Below are positions 1 through 7,918 of a DNA stretch of 64,000 nt, piece after piece. Origin of the DNA: Chryseobacterium gleum (GTDB lineage: Bacteria; Bacteroidota; Bacteroidia; Flavobacteriales_D; Crocinitomicaceae). The position numbers were made by a program, and so were the translations under genes. The stretch is taken from NCBI GenBank assembly GCA_945897805.1, contig CAMDFX010000007.1:1-64000 (forward strand). Reading direction: 5' to 3'. Positions within the stretch are counted from its first letter, which is position 1. Each line of letters starts with the position of its first letter. The notes beneath the pieces are model-generated. The model was not told the DNA's origin. It ran no database searches and saw nothing but the letters and a program-made list of their open reading frames with translations.

Positions 1-90
<90 letters not shown>

Positions 91-95
91 TTTAT

Positions 96-132
96 AAATC
101 CCGTACTGTAATTTGTACGGGATTTTTTTTTT
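96..132 (+). terminator. Intrinsic terminator of the rRNA operon
   Basis: A perfect 11-bp stem (96-106 with 115-125) closes an 8-base loop and runs into about ten T residues. It lies directly after the 5S rRNA. Confidence 0.93.
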
Positions 133-208
133 GCCATTTTTTTTAAAAATCGACTGTGTAATTCTAATAGCTGAGTAGCTTTCATACAAATTTCAATCTT
201 GTTTATGT

Positions 209-216
209 TATCTTTG
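209..216 (+). promoter_or_regulatory. -7 promoter element TATCTTTG of the pseudouridine synthase gene
   Basis: The site is an exact match to the Bacteroidota -7 consensus TAnnTTTG and ends only 4 bases before the ATG at 221. I see no good -33 TTG at normal spacing. If used, transcription would begin at or next to the start codon. Confidence 0.6.
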
Positions 217-220
217 AGCC

Positions 221-1108
221 ATGATAATCATTGCAACACATCAAGTTTTAACAATTACTGAAAAACAACGCCTTTCTGATTATTTGGTAGGTAAATTTGA
301 AGAGATTCCAACTAGAAAGGGAATCAAAAAAGCAATTTTGAATAATCAAGTTATAGTAAACGAAAAACAAGCGATGACCGCCCAATGGGTATCTATAGGT
401 GATGAAATTCAATTGATTGAAAGACAATCAGCTCCACCAAAAGATTGTGAAATTGAACTTGAAGTGCCTTACGAGGATGATTTTCTAGCGATTGTTGTAA
501 AACCATCTGGAATTCCTGTTAGCGGTAATCTTTTCAAAACACTTTATAATGCTTTAGGTGATAATTTGAAAAGTTCATCCCAAATAGATAAATTAAGGTG
601 GCCATTGCCAATTCACCGATTAGATACAGCAACTTCAGGTTTGGTAATTATTGCAAAGACATATTCAGTGCGAGTAGAATTAGGCAAGATGCTTGAAAAT
701 AAATCAATCCAAAAAAGATACAGAGCAATTCTGCAAGGTACATTGCGAGAAAAAGGAATCATCGATTCTCCAATTGCAAATAAAAATGCGCTTTCAAAAT
801 TTGAAGTGGTTGAAAATATCACTACGTTAAAAAGTACTTCTTTGACCCTAGTGAATTTGTATCCAATAACCGGTAGAACACATCAATTAAGAATTCACAC
901 CAGTTCAATTGGACATCCTATAGTTGGTGATAAATTGTATAAAAATGACATTGCTATGAAACTCGATAAAGGACTTTTCTTATCTGCTGTTGAAGTTCAA
1001 TTTATCCATCCAGTTACAAAAGAATTACTGAAAGTAGAAATAGATCAACCAGCTAAATTTGATAGTTATCTTGAAAGAGAAAAGCGCCGATTATTGAAGT
1101 ATGATTAA
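221..1108 (+). CDS. RluA-family pseudouridine synthase (23S rRNA or tRNA)
   Basis: This enzyme converts specific uridines in structured RNA to pseudouridine. The signature HRLDTATSGL lies at residues 132-141, with Asp135 as the expected catalytic residue, and GRTHQLRIH follows in the second half of the catalytic domain. Residues 15-70 look like a reduced S4 RNA-binding domain. The length of 295 residues is normal for the RluA/RluC/RluD group, and which RNA position is modified cannot be told. The ATG at 221 is the only nearby start, and no Shine-Dalgarno is present. The gene is tail-to-tail with the next one with no spacer between stop codons. Confidence 0.9.
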   Translation: MIIIATHQVLTITEKQRLSDYLVGKFEEIPTRKGIKKAILNNQVIVNEKQAMTAQWVSIGDEIQLIERQSAPPKDCEIELEVPYEDDFLAIVVKPSGIPVSGNLFKTLYNALGDNLKSSSQIDKLRWPLPIHRLDTATSGLVIIAKTYSVRVELGKMLENKSIQKRYRAILQGTLREKGIIDSPIANKNALSKFEVVENITTLKSTSLTLVNLYPITGRTHQLRIHTSSIGHPIVGDKLYKNDIAMKLDKGLFLSAVEVQFIHPVTKELLKVEIDQPAKFDSYLEREKRRLLKYD

Positions 1109-2116
1109 TTAAAGAAAAAATTTCTTATCTAATTTTAACCAATCTAATGTTGCGTTGGCGAATAAATCTTCTTTAACTTGAACTGATAAATCACTTTCTT
1201 CAATAAATTTTCCGATTTCTAAATCGCCTAGCGGAAACGGATAATCTGTTCCAAAACAAATTTTTGAACTACCTTGCATCTTTAAAAGATATTTGAGCAA
1301 ATCAATGTCGTGTGTAATGCTATCAACCCAAAATTTGCCGACATAATCTCTTGGATTTATTGGATTGTCTATCGCCACCAAATCTGGACGGCAATTAAAA
1401 CCATGTTCGACGCGACCTAAAGTTGTCAAAAATGAACCACCAGCATGCGAAAAACAAACACGTAAATTAGGTAATCGCTCTAAAACACCACCAAAAATCA
1501 TTGAACAAGCAGCCCTAGATGTTTCTGCAGGCATACCTACTAACCAAGGCAACCAATATTTTTTCATGCTTTCTTCACCCATCATTTGCCAAGGATGAAC
1601 CATCACTGCCATTCCTAATCGCTCGCAAGCTTCAAAAATAGGGAAAAATTCAGGCTCACTTAAGTTTTTATCATTGATGTTACTCCCGATTTGAATTCCA
1701 ACCAAACCAATTGATTTACATCTCTCCAATTCCTGTATCGCTAATTGTGTGTCTTGCATTGGAATTGTCCCTAAACCAATATAATTTTTCGGATATTTTG
1801 CTACCAAATCGGCGATGTGATCATTTAAAAATTCAGAAATCTCTAAGCCGTCTTTCGCTTTTGCCCAATAAGAAAATAAAACAGGTATGGTGCAAACTAC
1901 TTGCGTTTGCGTTGCGAAATTTTCATATTCTACAACTCGAATATTTTCGTCCCAACAGTTTTCTATGATACGTCTAAAAAACTTGCCGCCTTGCATCATG
2001 TCAGCTGATTTATCATCATTGTGATTTAAGAAAATAAAATCACCGTATCCAAATTTTTTTGTCCAATCAGGCAAGTGTTTGGGGATGATGTGAGAGTGCA
2101 TATCGATTTTAAACAT
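1109..2116 (-). CDS. 2-amino-3-carboxymuconate-6-semialdehyde decarboxylase (ACMSD) / amidohydrolase-2 family
   Basis: The protein belongs to the metal-dependent amidohydrolase superfamily. ACMSD removes a carboxylate from the branch-point intermediate of the kynurenine pathway and steers tryptophan carbon away from quinolinate/NAD. With the start at 2116 the protein begins MFKIDMHSH, placing zinc ligands His7 and His9 as in the animal enzyme; MVHPW and GTDYPFPLG supply later metal and catalytic residues, and YWLPWLVGMPAE matches the ACMSD subgroup. At 335 residues it has the usual ACMSD length. An ATG at 2146 would add ten unsupported residues. No other kynurenine gene is visible beside it, so the pathway assignment rests on similarity alone. 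Confidence 0.85.
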   Translation of the reverse strand: MFKIDMHSHIIPKHLPDWTKKFGYGDFIFLNHNDDKSADMMQGGKFFRRIIENCWDENIRVVEYENFATQTQVVCTIPVLFSYWAKAKDGLEISEFLNDHIADLVAKYPKNYIGLGTIPMQDTQLAIQELERCKSIGLVGIQIGSNINDKNLSEPEFFPIFEACERLGMAVMVHPWQMMGEESMKKYWLPWLVGMPAETSRAACSMIFGGVLERLPNLRVCFSHAGGSFLTTLGRVEHGFNCRPDLVAIDNPINPRDYVGKFWVDSITHDIDLLKYLLKMQGSSKICFGTDYPFPLGDLEIGKFIEESDLSVQVKEDLFANATLDWLKLDKKFFL

Positions 2117-2236
2117 AGCAACTATTTTTTGCACGAAGATAAGCATTTGTTGTTTTAAAGTTCACATTTAATTCGTCATTCATATTGATTCTAAGTCGCT
2201 ACTTTTCGTATCTTTACAACCTAAAATTTAATTCAA

Positions 2237-3610
2237 ATGGCACAGAAACCATCGATTTCTAAAGGAACTAGAGATTTTTTACCTAAAGAAGTAGCTCGAA
2301 GATCTTATATTTTCGATACGATTAGAAATGTGTTTAAAAAATATGGTTTTGCACCCATAGAAACGCCGTCTTTTGAATTGTCTCAAACACTTTTGGGCAA
2401 ATATGGTGAAGAAGGTGACCGTTTGATTTTTAGAATTCTAAATTCAGGAGAAAAACTAAAAAAAGCAGATTTAGATGCTTTATCAAGCGAAAATTTACCT
2501 CGATTTGCAAACTCACTTTCTGAAAAAGCGCTGCGTTATGATTTAACCGTTCCTTTTGCTCGGTTTGTTGTGCAACATCAAAATGAAATTTCTTTTCCTT
2601 TCAAAAGATATCAAATTCAACCTGTTTGGAGAGCTGACCGTCCGCAACATGGCAGATATCAGGAGTTTTATCAGTGTGACGCGGATGTCGTAGGCAGTAC
2701 ATCTTTGCTCTATGAAGTTGATTTCGTGCAAATTTTTGATGAAGTATTAACTTCCTTTCAAATTCCAAGTTTTACAATTCTAATCAATAATCGAAAAATT
2801 CTTTCTGGAATCGCAGAGGTTTCAGGTCAACAAGATAGATTGATTGATATTACCGTCGCAATTGATAAACTAGATAAAATTGGACAAGATGGTGTTGAAA
2901 AAGAATTGCTTGAAAAAGGAATTCCTGAATCAGCGATTAAAATCATTCGTCCTTTGTTTAATTTAACGGGAAATAATGAAGAAAATCTAAATCAAATGTC
3001 TCAATTCTTAGCTTCTAGTGAAATTGGATTGAAAGGAATTGAAGAATTGAAATTTGTGTTGGATCAAACTAAAATACTAGGTTTGGATCGTGCTGAATTG
3101 AAATTTGATGTCACTTTAGCAAGAGGCTTAAATTATTATACAGGTGCTATTTTTGAAGTCAAAGTGAATGGCATTAAGATGGGAAGTATTTGCGGTGGTG
3201 GCAGGTACGACGACTTGACAGGATTGTTTGGAATGCCAGATGTTTCAGGTGTTGGAATTTCTTTCGGAGCCGACCGCATTTATGATGTTTTGACGGAATT
3301 ACAATTGTTTCCAACTGATACCGATAAAGGCTTGAAATTATTATTCGTTAATTTCGGACAAAAAGAACAACTGCACTGTATGAAATTGGTCAAAGAAATT
3401 CGTCAGAATGGGATTGATTGTGAATTGTATCCTTCAGCTGCGAAAATGCAAAAACAGATGAAATACGCGAATGATATTCGGGTACAGTATGTTGCTTTAG
3501 TCGGCGAAAATGAAATGAATGAAAATCTGATTCAATTAAAAAACATGGAGTCGGGTGAACAAGAAGAAATGAGTTTAGAAGAGGTGATTTTTCACCTTAG
3601 ACAAGATTAA
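2237..3610 (+). CDS. hisS: Histidyl-tRNA synthetase
   Basis: This is a class II synthetase that charges tRNA-His. Visible elements are the opening [10 protein letters not shown] region leading to motif 1, motif 2 around [20 protein letters not shown], the histidine-binding [15 protein letters not shown], and [11 protein letters not shown] before motif 3. The C-terminal 90 residues form the anticodon-binding domain. The length of 457 residues fits the bacterial enzyme. A TATCTTTA element at 2209-2216 is a one-mismatch -7 box. hutH starts 42 bases downstream on the same strand, so both may share a transcript, an unusual pairing of a histidine-using and a histidine-degrading gene. Confidence 0.96.
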   Translation: MAQKPSISKGTRDFLPKEVARRSYIFDTIRNVFKKYGFAPIETPSFELSQTLLGKYGEEGDRLIFRILNSGEKLKKADLDALSSENLPRFANSLSEKALRYDLTVPFARFVVQHQNEISFPFKRYQIQPVWRADRPQHGRYQEFYQCDADVVGSTSLLYEVDFVQIFDEVLTSFQIPSFTILINNRKILSGIAEVSGQQDRLIDITVAIDKLDKIGQDGVEKELLEKGIPESAIKIIRPLFNLTGNNEENLNQMSQFLASSEIGLKGIEELKFVLDQTKILGLDRAELKFDVTLARGLNYYTGAIFEVKVNGIKMGSICGGGRYDDLTGLFGMPDVSGVGISFGADRIYDVLTELQLFPTDTDKGLKLLFVNFGQKEQLHCMKLVKEIRQNGIDCELYPSAAKMQKQMKYANDIRVQYVALVGENEMNENLIQLKNMESGEQEEMSLEEVIFHLRQD

Positions 3611-3652
3611 TACGAGGTCGAAATATATTTTCAACCTTAAAAAAGAAGCGAT

Positions 3653-5143
3653 ATGAGCACATTTATAATTACAAGCGAGTGGATTTCATTAGAAACTCTT
3701 GAACATATTTTAGAAAAGAACCTAAAATTAGAATTGTCTGAAAATTCAAAAAATCAAATCTTGAAATGTCGCCGATATTTGGATGGTGTCATGCAAAATG
3801 AAAACAAAATTATCTATGGAATTAATACTGGATTTGGCTCTTTGTGTGATACTGTTATTCCCAAGTCAGATCTCGAGCAATTGCAGACCAATTTAGTTTT
3901 ATCTCATGCTTGTGGAGCTGGCGAAGAAGTGCCGTTGCATTTGGTCAAACGAATGATTTTATTGAAAATTTTAGGGCTTTCTCACGGACATTCAGGGGTT
4001 CAATTAAAAACGGTTGAACGATTGATTTTCTTTTTTAACAACGAGATTTTGCCAGTGGTTTATCAACAAGGAAGTTTAGGCGCATCAGGCGATTTGGCTC
4101 CTTTAGCACATCTTTCTTTGCCGCTAATTGGAGAAGGAGAAGTTTATTTTGAAGGTTCAAAAATGGACGGAAAAGACTTGCAAAAAAAATTCAATATTGA
4201 ACCAATTGTATTGCAATCTAAGGAAGGGTTGGCTTTGTTGAATGGAACGCAATTCATGAGCAGTTATGGCTCTTATGCTATTGCTGCTTCACGTAAATTA
4301 TGGAAACAATTTAACCAAGTTGCTGCTATTTCTTTAGAAGGTTACGATGGAAGAATTGAACCTTTTAGTGTTTCTGTGAATGAAATTCGCAAGCAAAAAG
4401 GACAAATTTTTACAGCCGAAATCATGCGTGGTTTGCTCGCAGAAAGTGAGATTGTTGCTCAATCTAAAGCGCATGTGCAAGATCCGTATTCTTTCCGTTG
4501 TATTCCGCAAGTGCATGGGGCAAGTTATGATGCCATTGAATATTCTGCAGGAATTATTGAAAATGAAATGAATGCGGTAACCGACAATCCAACAGTTTTT
4601 CCTGATGAAGATTTAGTTGTTTCAGCAGGTAATTTTCACGGTCAACCTTTAGCTATAACAATGGACTTTCTGGCAATCGCAATGGCTGAAATGGGTTCGA
4701 TTTCCGAACGAAGAATCTATAAATTGATTTCAGGAACCAGAGGGTTACCAGCGTTCTTGGTCGCTAAACCAGGATTAAATTCTGGTTTCATGATACCGCA
4801 ATATACCGCTGCTTCTATCGTCAGTCAAAATAAACAATTGTGCATGCCTGCTAGTGTTGATACGATTGATTCGTCAAATGGACAAGAAGATCACGTGAGC
4901 ATGGGTTCAAACGCCGGGACGAAATTATACCGCGTGCTCGAAAATTGTTTCACCATTCAAGGAATTGAATTAATGAATGCTTGTCAAGCGATTGAATTTA
5001 GAAAACCATTGAAAACCAGTAAACAATTACAAGAAATAATTATTGAATACCGAAAAGTTGTTCCTTATTTTGAGCAAGATTGTTACCTTCATCCGCATAT
5101 CAGCGCTAGTAAATCGTTTGTAAAAAGTAAATCATGGAAATAG
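3653..5143 (+). CDS. hutH: Histidine ammonia-lyase
   Basis: HutH deaminates L-histidine to urocanate, the first step of histidine degradation. The MIO-forming Ala144-Ser145-Gly146 sits inside GSLGASGDLAPLAH, and IYGINTGFG near residue 53 supplies the active-site Tyr. At 496 residues it is marginally shorter than typical HutH (about 500-510). It lacks nearby hutU, hutI or hutG, so the rest of the pathway must lie elsewhere if present. The 3' end overlaps the following membrane-protein gene by 10 bases, which implies translational coupling. Tyrosine or phenylalanine lyases share the fold, but the overall pattern is that of HutH. Confidence 0.93.
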   Translation: MSTFIITSEWISLETLEHILEKNLKLELSENSKNQILKCRRYLDGVMQNENKIIYGINTGFGSLCDTVIPKSDLEQLQTNLVLSHACGAGEEVPLHLVKRMILLKILGLSHGHSGVQLKTVERLIFFFNNEILPVVYQQGSLGASGDLAPLAHLSLPLIGEGEVYFEGSKMDGKDLQKKFNIEPIVLQSKEGLALLNGTQFMSSYGSYAIAASRKLWKQFNQVAAISLEGYDGRIEPFSVSVNEIRKQKGQIFTAEIMRGLLAESEIVAQSKAHVQDPYSFRCIPQVHGASYDAIEYSAGIIENEMNAVTDNPTVFPDEDLVVSAGNFHGQPLAITMDFLAIAMAEMGSISERRIYKLISGTRGLPAFLVAKPGLNSGFMIPQYTAASIVSQNKQLCMPASVDTIDSSNGQEDHVSMGSNAGTKLYRVLENCFTIQGIELMNACQAIEFRKPLKTSKQLQEIIIEYRKVVPYFEQDCYLHPHISASKSFVKSKSWK

Positions 5144-5637
5144 AAAATCAAAAAGAACCAATCAAAAGACCTGTGTTTTTAGTTGTTTTATCTGTCTTTA
5201 GTTTAATCTCGATTTCTTCTGGTTTATTGAGTAGTATTTTAGGATTAATATCTGGTCCGATGCAAGATTATCAAGTCGATGAAATTATTGGTCAAAATAT
5301 GGCTGGTGTGACCCAATTGCAGGAAATGGGGGAGGTTTATTGGTCTGAAATTACCTTGAAAATTTTAAACTTAATTAAATACACCAACGAAAATTTCTAT
5401 ATGGATAGATTGATCAATTTGGGTGCCTATGCCATTGGCTTAAACGGCGTAATATTTATGCTTAAAGGCAGAAAATTAGGTTTTCACTTATATATAGTTT
5501 ACAATTTAATTGCTTTAATTAGCATTTATGCAAGCGCTCCAGCTAGTGAAATTCCAAGTTTTTATTTCATACTTTTTGGAATTATTTCTTCTATTTTCAT
5601 TTTTATGTTTAGCAGAAATTTGAAATTTATGAAGTGA
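5134..5637 (+). CDS. Small four-helix integral membrane protein, function unknown
   Basis: I do not recognise a family. The 167-residue protein has about four hydrophobic stretches, near residues 15-40, 90-108, 113-132 and 142-162, with a soluble loop of about 45 residues between the first and second. Its ATG overlaps the end of hutH, suggesting co-translation. Nothing in the sequence identifies a substrate; a link to histidine uptake would be guesswork. Confidence 0.75.
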   Translation: MEIENQKEPIKRPVFLVVLSVFSLISISSGLLSSILGLISGPMQDYQVDEIIGQNMAGVTQLQEMGEVYWSEITLKILNLIKYTNENFYMDRLINLGAYAIGLNGVIFMLKGRKLGFHLYIVYNLIALISIYASAPASEIPSFYFILFGIISSIFIFMFSRNLKFMK

Positions 5638-5654
5638 AATTTATGAAGTAAATA

Positions 5655-5945
5655 TTAGGAATAGTTTTCATCAAATAGTAAATCCATTTTCCGTGCAAGT
5701 TCAATATCCAACTCTGTCACAGCAGATTGGTCGTGTGTTTGCAATGAAACATGCAATTTATTGTATGTATTCGTCCATTTCGGGTGGTGATTCATTTTTT
5801 CGCAAACTATCGAAATTTTAGTCATAAAATCAAAAGCGCTTTTGAAGTCCTTGAATTGATAATTTTTTTCAATCGAATCCGCTGCATATTTCCAAGCATC
5901 CAATTTTTTGGCGATTTCCTCACTACTTATTTTTCTTGCTTCCAT
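5655..5945 (-). CDS. phhB: Pterin-4a-carbinolamine dehydratase
   Basis: The enzyme dehydrates 4a-hydroxytetrahydropterin formed by aromatic amino acid hydroxylases. The family motif EKMNHHPKW is present, with His53, His54 and Pro55 by the start used here and a further conserved His near residue 71. An ATG at 5945 gives 96 residues, the standard size. A longer frame reaches 6020 but its extra 25 residues are basic, unlike the family, and run toward the divergent sigma-factor gene. No phenylalanine hydroxylase gene is in the window. Confidence 0.88.
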   Translation of the reverse strand: MEARKISSEEIAKKLDAWKYAADSIEKNYQFKDFKSAFDFMTKISIVCEKMNHHPKWTNTYNKLHVSLQTHDQSAVTELDIELARKMDLLFDENYS

Positions 5946-6081
5946 ATCTTTTTTATTTGAAAGGTACTTTTTTCTCATGTATATTCGACAGAAAAACGAA
6001 TATTTACTTCCTTTTTCCAATTTTTTAGCGAAAGTTGTTACTTTTAGTTTTTATTGTATTTAACATACAAAAGATTGAAAA

Positions 6082-6642
6082 TTGTTTAACAAAAAGAAAC
6101 ATAAAATCGTCTATTCTGAAAGCGAATTAATTGAACTTTCAAAAAGTAATCATCAATATTTTGGTGCGCTTTATGAAAAGTATTTTGATACTATTTTCCG
6201 ATTTATTTTCAAACGTTTGGGCGGAGATGAAGCGGTTTCAGGCGATTTAACACAGCAAACTTTTATGAAAGCAATGGTCAATATTCAAAAATATGAAGAC
6301 CGCGGATTTCCATTCAGTTCGTGGCTTTTTAGAATTGCGCAAAACGAAGTGAATTTGTTTTTTAGAAGCCTGAAAAATAATAAAACCGTTGATGTAAATG
6401 AAAATCAACTAAAATCTGTTTTTGAAGATATTGATTCATCTTCCAACATGACCATTGAAAACCAAGAAAAACTCATTGAGTGCATAAATAGTTTGGAGCC
6501 AGAACAAATGGATTTAATTGAATTGCGTTTTTTTCAAGCAATGAGTTTTAAAGAAATTGCAGATATTTATGATATTTCTGAAGCCAATGCAAAGATGCGC
6601 ATCTACCGCTTGTTAGAGAAAATTCAAAAAAATTGGAAATAA
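6082..6642 (+). CDS. ECF-type RNA polymerase sigma factor
   Basis: This is a sigma-70 family factor with only regions 2 and 4. Region 2 occupies about residues 24-92, with FGALYEKYFDTIFRFIF and GDLTQQTFMKAM. Region 4 spans about 125-180, with the helix-turn-helix MSFKEIADIYDISEANAKMR. The reading frame opens with TTG at 6082. The next gene begins 2 bases after its stop. It stands just upstream of a PorP/OmpA-type secretion gene pair; in Porphyromonas an ECF factor (SigP) controls T9SS genes, so a similar role is possible but not shown here. Confidence 0.9.
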   Translation: MFNKKKHKIVYSESELIELSKSNHQYFGALYEKYFDTIFRFIFKRLGGDEAVSGDLTQQTFMKAMVNIQKYEDRGFPFSSWLFRIAQNEVNLFFRSLKNNKTVDVNENQLKSVFEDIDSSSNMTIENQEKLIECINSLEPEQMDLIELRFFQAMSFKEIADIYDISEANAKMRIYRLLEKIQKNWK

Positions 6643-6644
6643 AA

Positions 6645-6845
6645 ATGAGGAAGTTTACAATCAATGCAGAAAAATCATATCTTGAGCCGTCTAAGGAGCA
6701 AATCTTGCGTTACAAGAATTTCAATGAGCTATCTCAAAATCATAAAAAGATTACAAAAAGACCAAAAAGGACTTTATATCAAGATCCAAAAATGTTTTTG
6801 TTTTTGCTCCTTTTAGGATTAATTGCTCTTTTGTTGTTTGCCTAA
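6645..6845 (+). CDS. Small single-pass membrane protein downstream of the sigma factor
   Basis: This 66-residue protein starts at an ATG 2 bases after the sigma-factor stop codon. A basic cytoplasmic-type region (HKKITKRPKR, residues about 35-44) is followed by a strongly hydrophobic C-terminal helix of about 18 residues (FLFLLLLGLIALLLFA), giving a tail-anchored topology. Tight spacing points to co-expression with the sigma factor. It is much shorter than known anti-sigma factors and shows no zinc or ASD motif, so a regulatory role is only a position-based guess. Confidence 0.7.
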   Translation: MRKFTINAEKSYLEPSKEQILRYKNFNELSQNHKKITKRPKRTLYQDPKMFLFLLLLGLIALLLFA

Positions 6846-6910
6846 ATTATCTTCAAATAAACTTTTCATCGATTCTTTTAAGATTTTTTTATACCTTCAT
6901 AATCTAAAAA

Positions 6911-7918
6911 TTGGTCGTGAAGATTTTTTATTTACTTTCATTCTTTTTATTTGGCACTTTCTCTGCAGTGGCACAAGATATACATTGGTCGCAATTTAAT
7001 GACAATCCTATCTTTCAAAACCCAGCTAACAGCGGCCGTTTCAGTGGAGATTACAGAATTCACGGAAATTATAGAGATCAATGGCGCAGCGTTACAGTTC
7101 CTTTTAGTACTTTTTCTTTTTGCGGTGACACCAAGTTTGCAAAAATTCCAAAATTAGGTCTTGGCGCACTTTTTTTTCACGACCAAGCCGGTGATGGGAA
7201 ATTCAAAACAATAGAATTGCAAATTTCACCTTCTTATCAAATGAATTTAACCAGTGATTCGGTTCATACTCTGCGCGCTGGTTTGCAAATCGGCATCAAT
7301 CATCGCCAGGTGAATATGGACAAGTTTTCATTTGATGCGCAGTTTGATGGAACCATTTATAATCCGAGTTTACCGACAAATGAAACTTTTCAAAATCAAA
7401 AGAATACCAATTTTTCCCTCGGTACAGGTTTTGTTTATGAGTGGTTTCAGGGCGAAAGAAAGCGCATTAGTGGTGGTTTGGCTCTATTCAATTTAAACAA
7501 ACCAAATCAAGGATTTTATGGTCAAGCAGTTCAACGAGATATGCGCGTAAATCTTTTTGCCAAAGGACAATTTGAAGTCAATTATGATTGGGATATTTTG
7601 CCCACTTTTCAATTAAATTTTCAAGGAAAATACAAAGAAATAATATTGGGTGCCAGTGCGCGTTATATTTTGATAGACCGACTTGGTGAATATCGGGCCG
7701 TTTATTTTGGCGCTTTTTACCGGAATAAAGATGCTGGATATTTAAGCGTCGGAATGGATTATCAAAACTGGTTTGCAGGGTTGAGTTATGATATAAATTT
7801 CTCAAAATTAATGCCTGCTAGCAATATCAGAGGTGGTATTGAACTCAGTGTGCGCTACATTATTACCCGTTTCAATCCGAAAAAAGTTTTACATCGCGTA
7901 TGTCCAGATTATATATAA
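6911..7918 (+). CDS. PorP/SprF-family type IX secretion membrane protein
   Basis: This outer-membrane protein belongs to the PorP/SprF family, which attaches to T9SS machinery or to particular T9SS cargo such as gliding adhesins. The N-terminal signal peptide ends at about AVAQ (residue 22). The mature start, DIHWSQFNDNPIFQNPA, is the family hallmark. Alternating beta-strand pattern continues to the C-terminus with SVRYIITRFNPKK. The frame opens with TTG at 6911. The end overlaps the start of the TPR/OmpA gene by 19 bases, a typical PorP-PorE-like pair. Confidence 0.9.
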   Translation: MVVKIFYLLSFFLFGTFSAVAQDIHWSQFNDNPIFQNPANSGRFSGDYRIHGNYRDQWRSVTVPFSTFSFCGDTKFAKIPKLGLGALFFHDQAGDGKFKTIELQISPSYQMNLTSDSVHTLRAGLQIGINHRQVNMDKFSFDAQFDGTIYNPSLPTNETFQNQKNTNFSLGTGFVYEWFQGERKRISGGLALFNLNKPNQGFYGQAVQRDMRVNLFAKGQFEVNYDWDILPTFQLNFQGKYKEIILGASARYILIDRLGEYRAVYFGAFYRNKDAGYLSVGMDYQNWFAGLSYDINFSKLMPASNIRGGIELSVRYIITRFNPKKVLHRVCPDYI

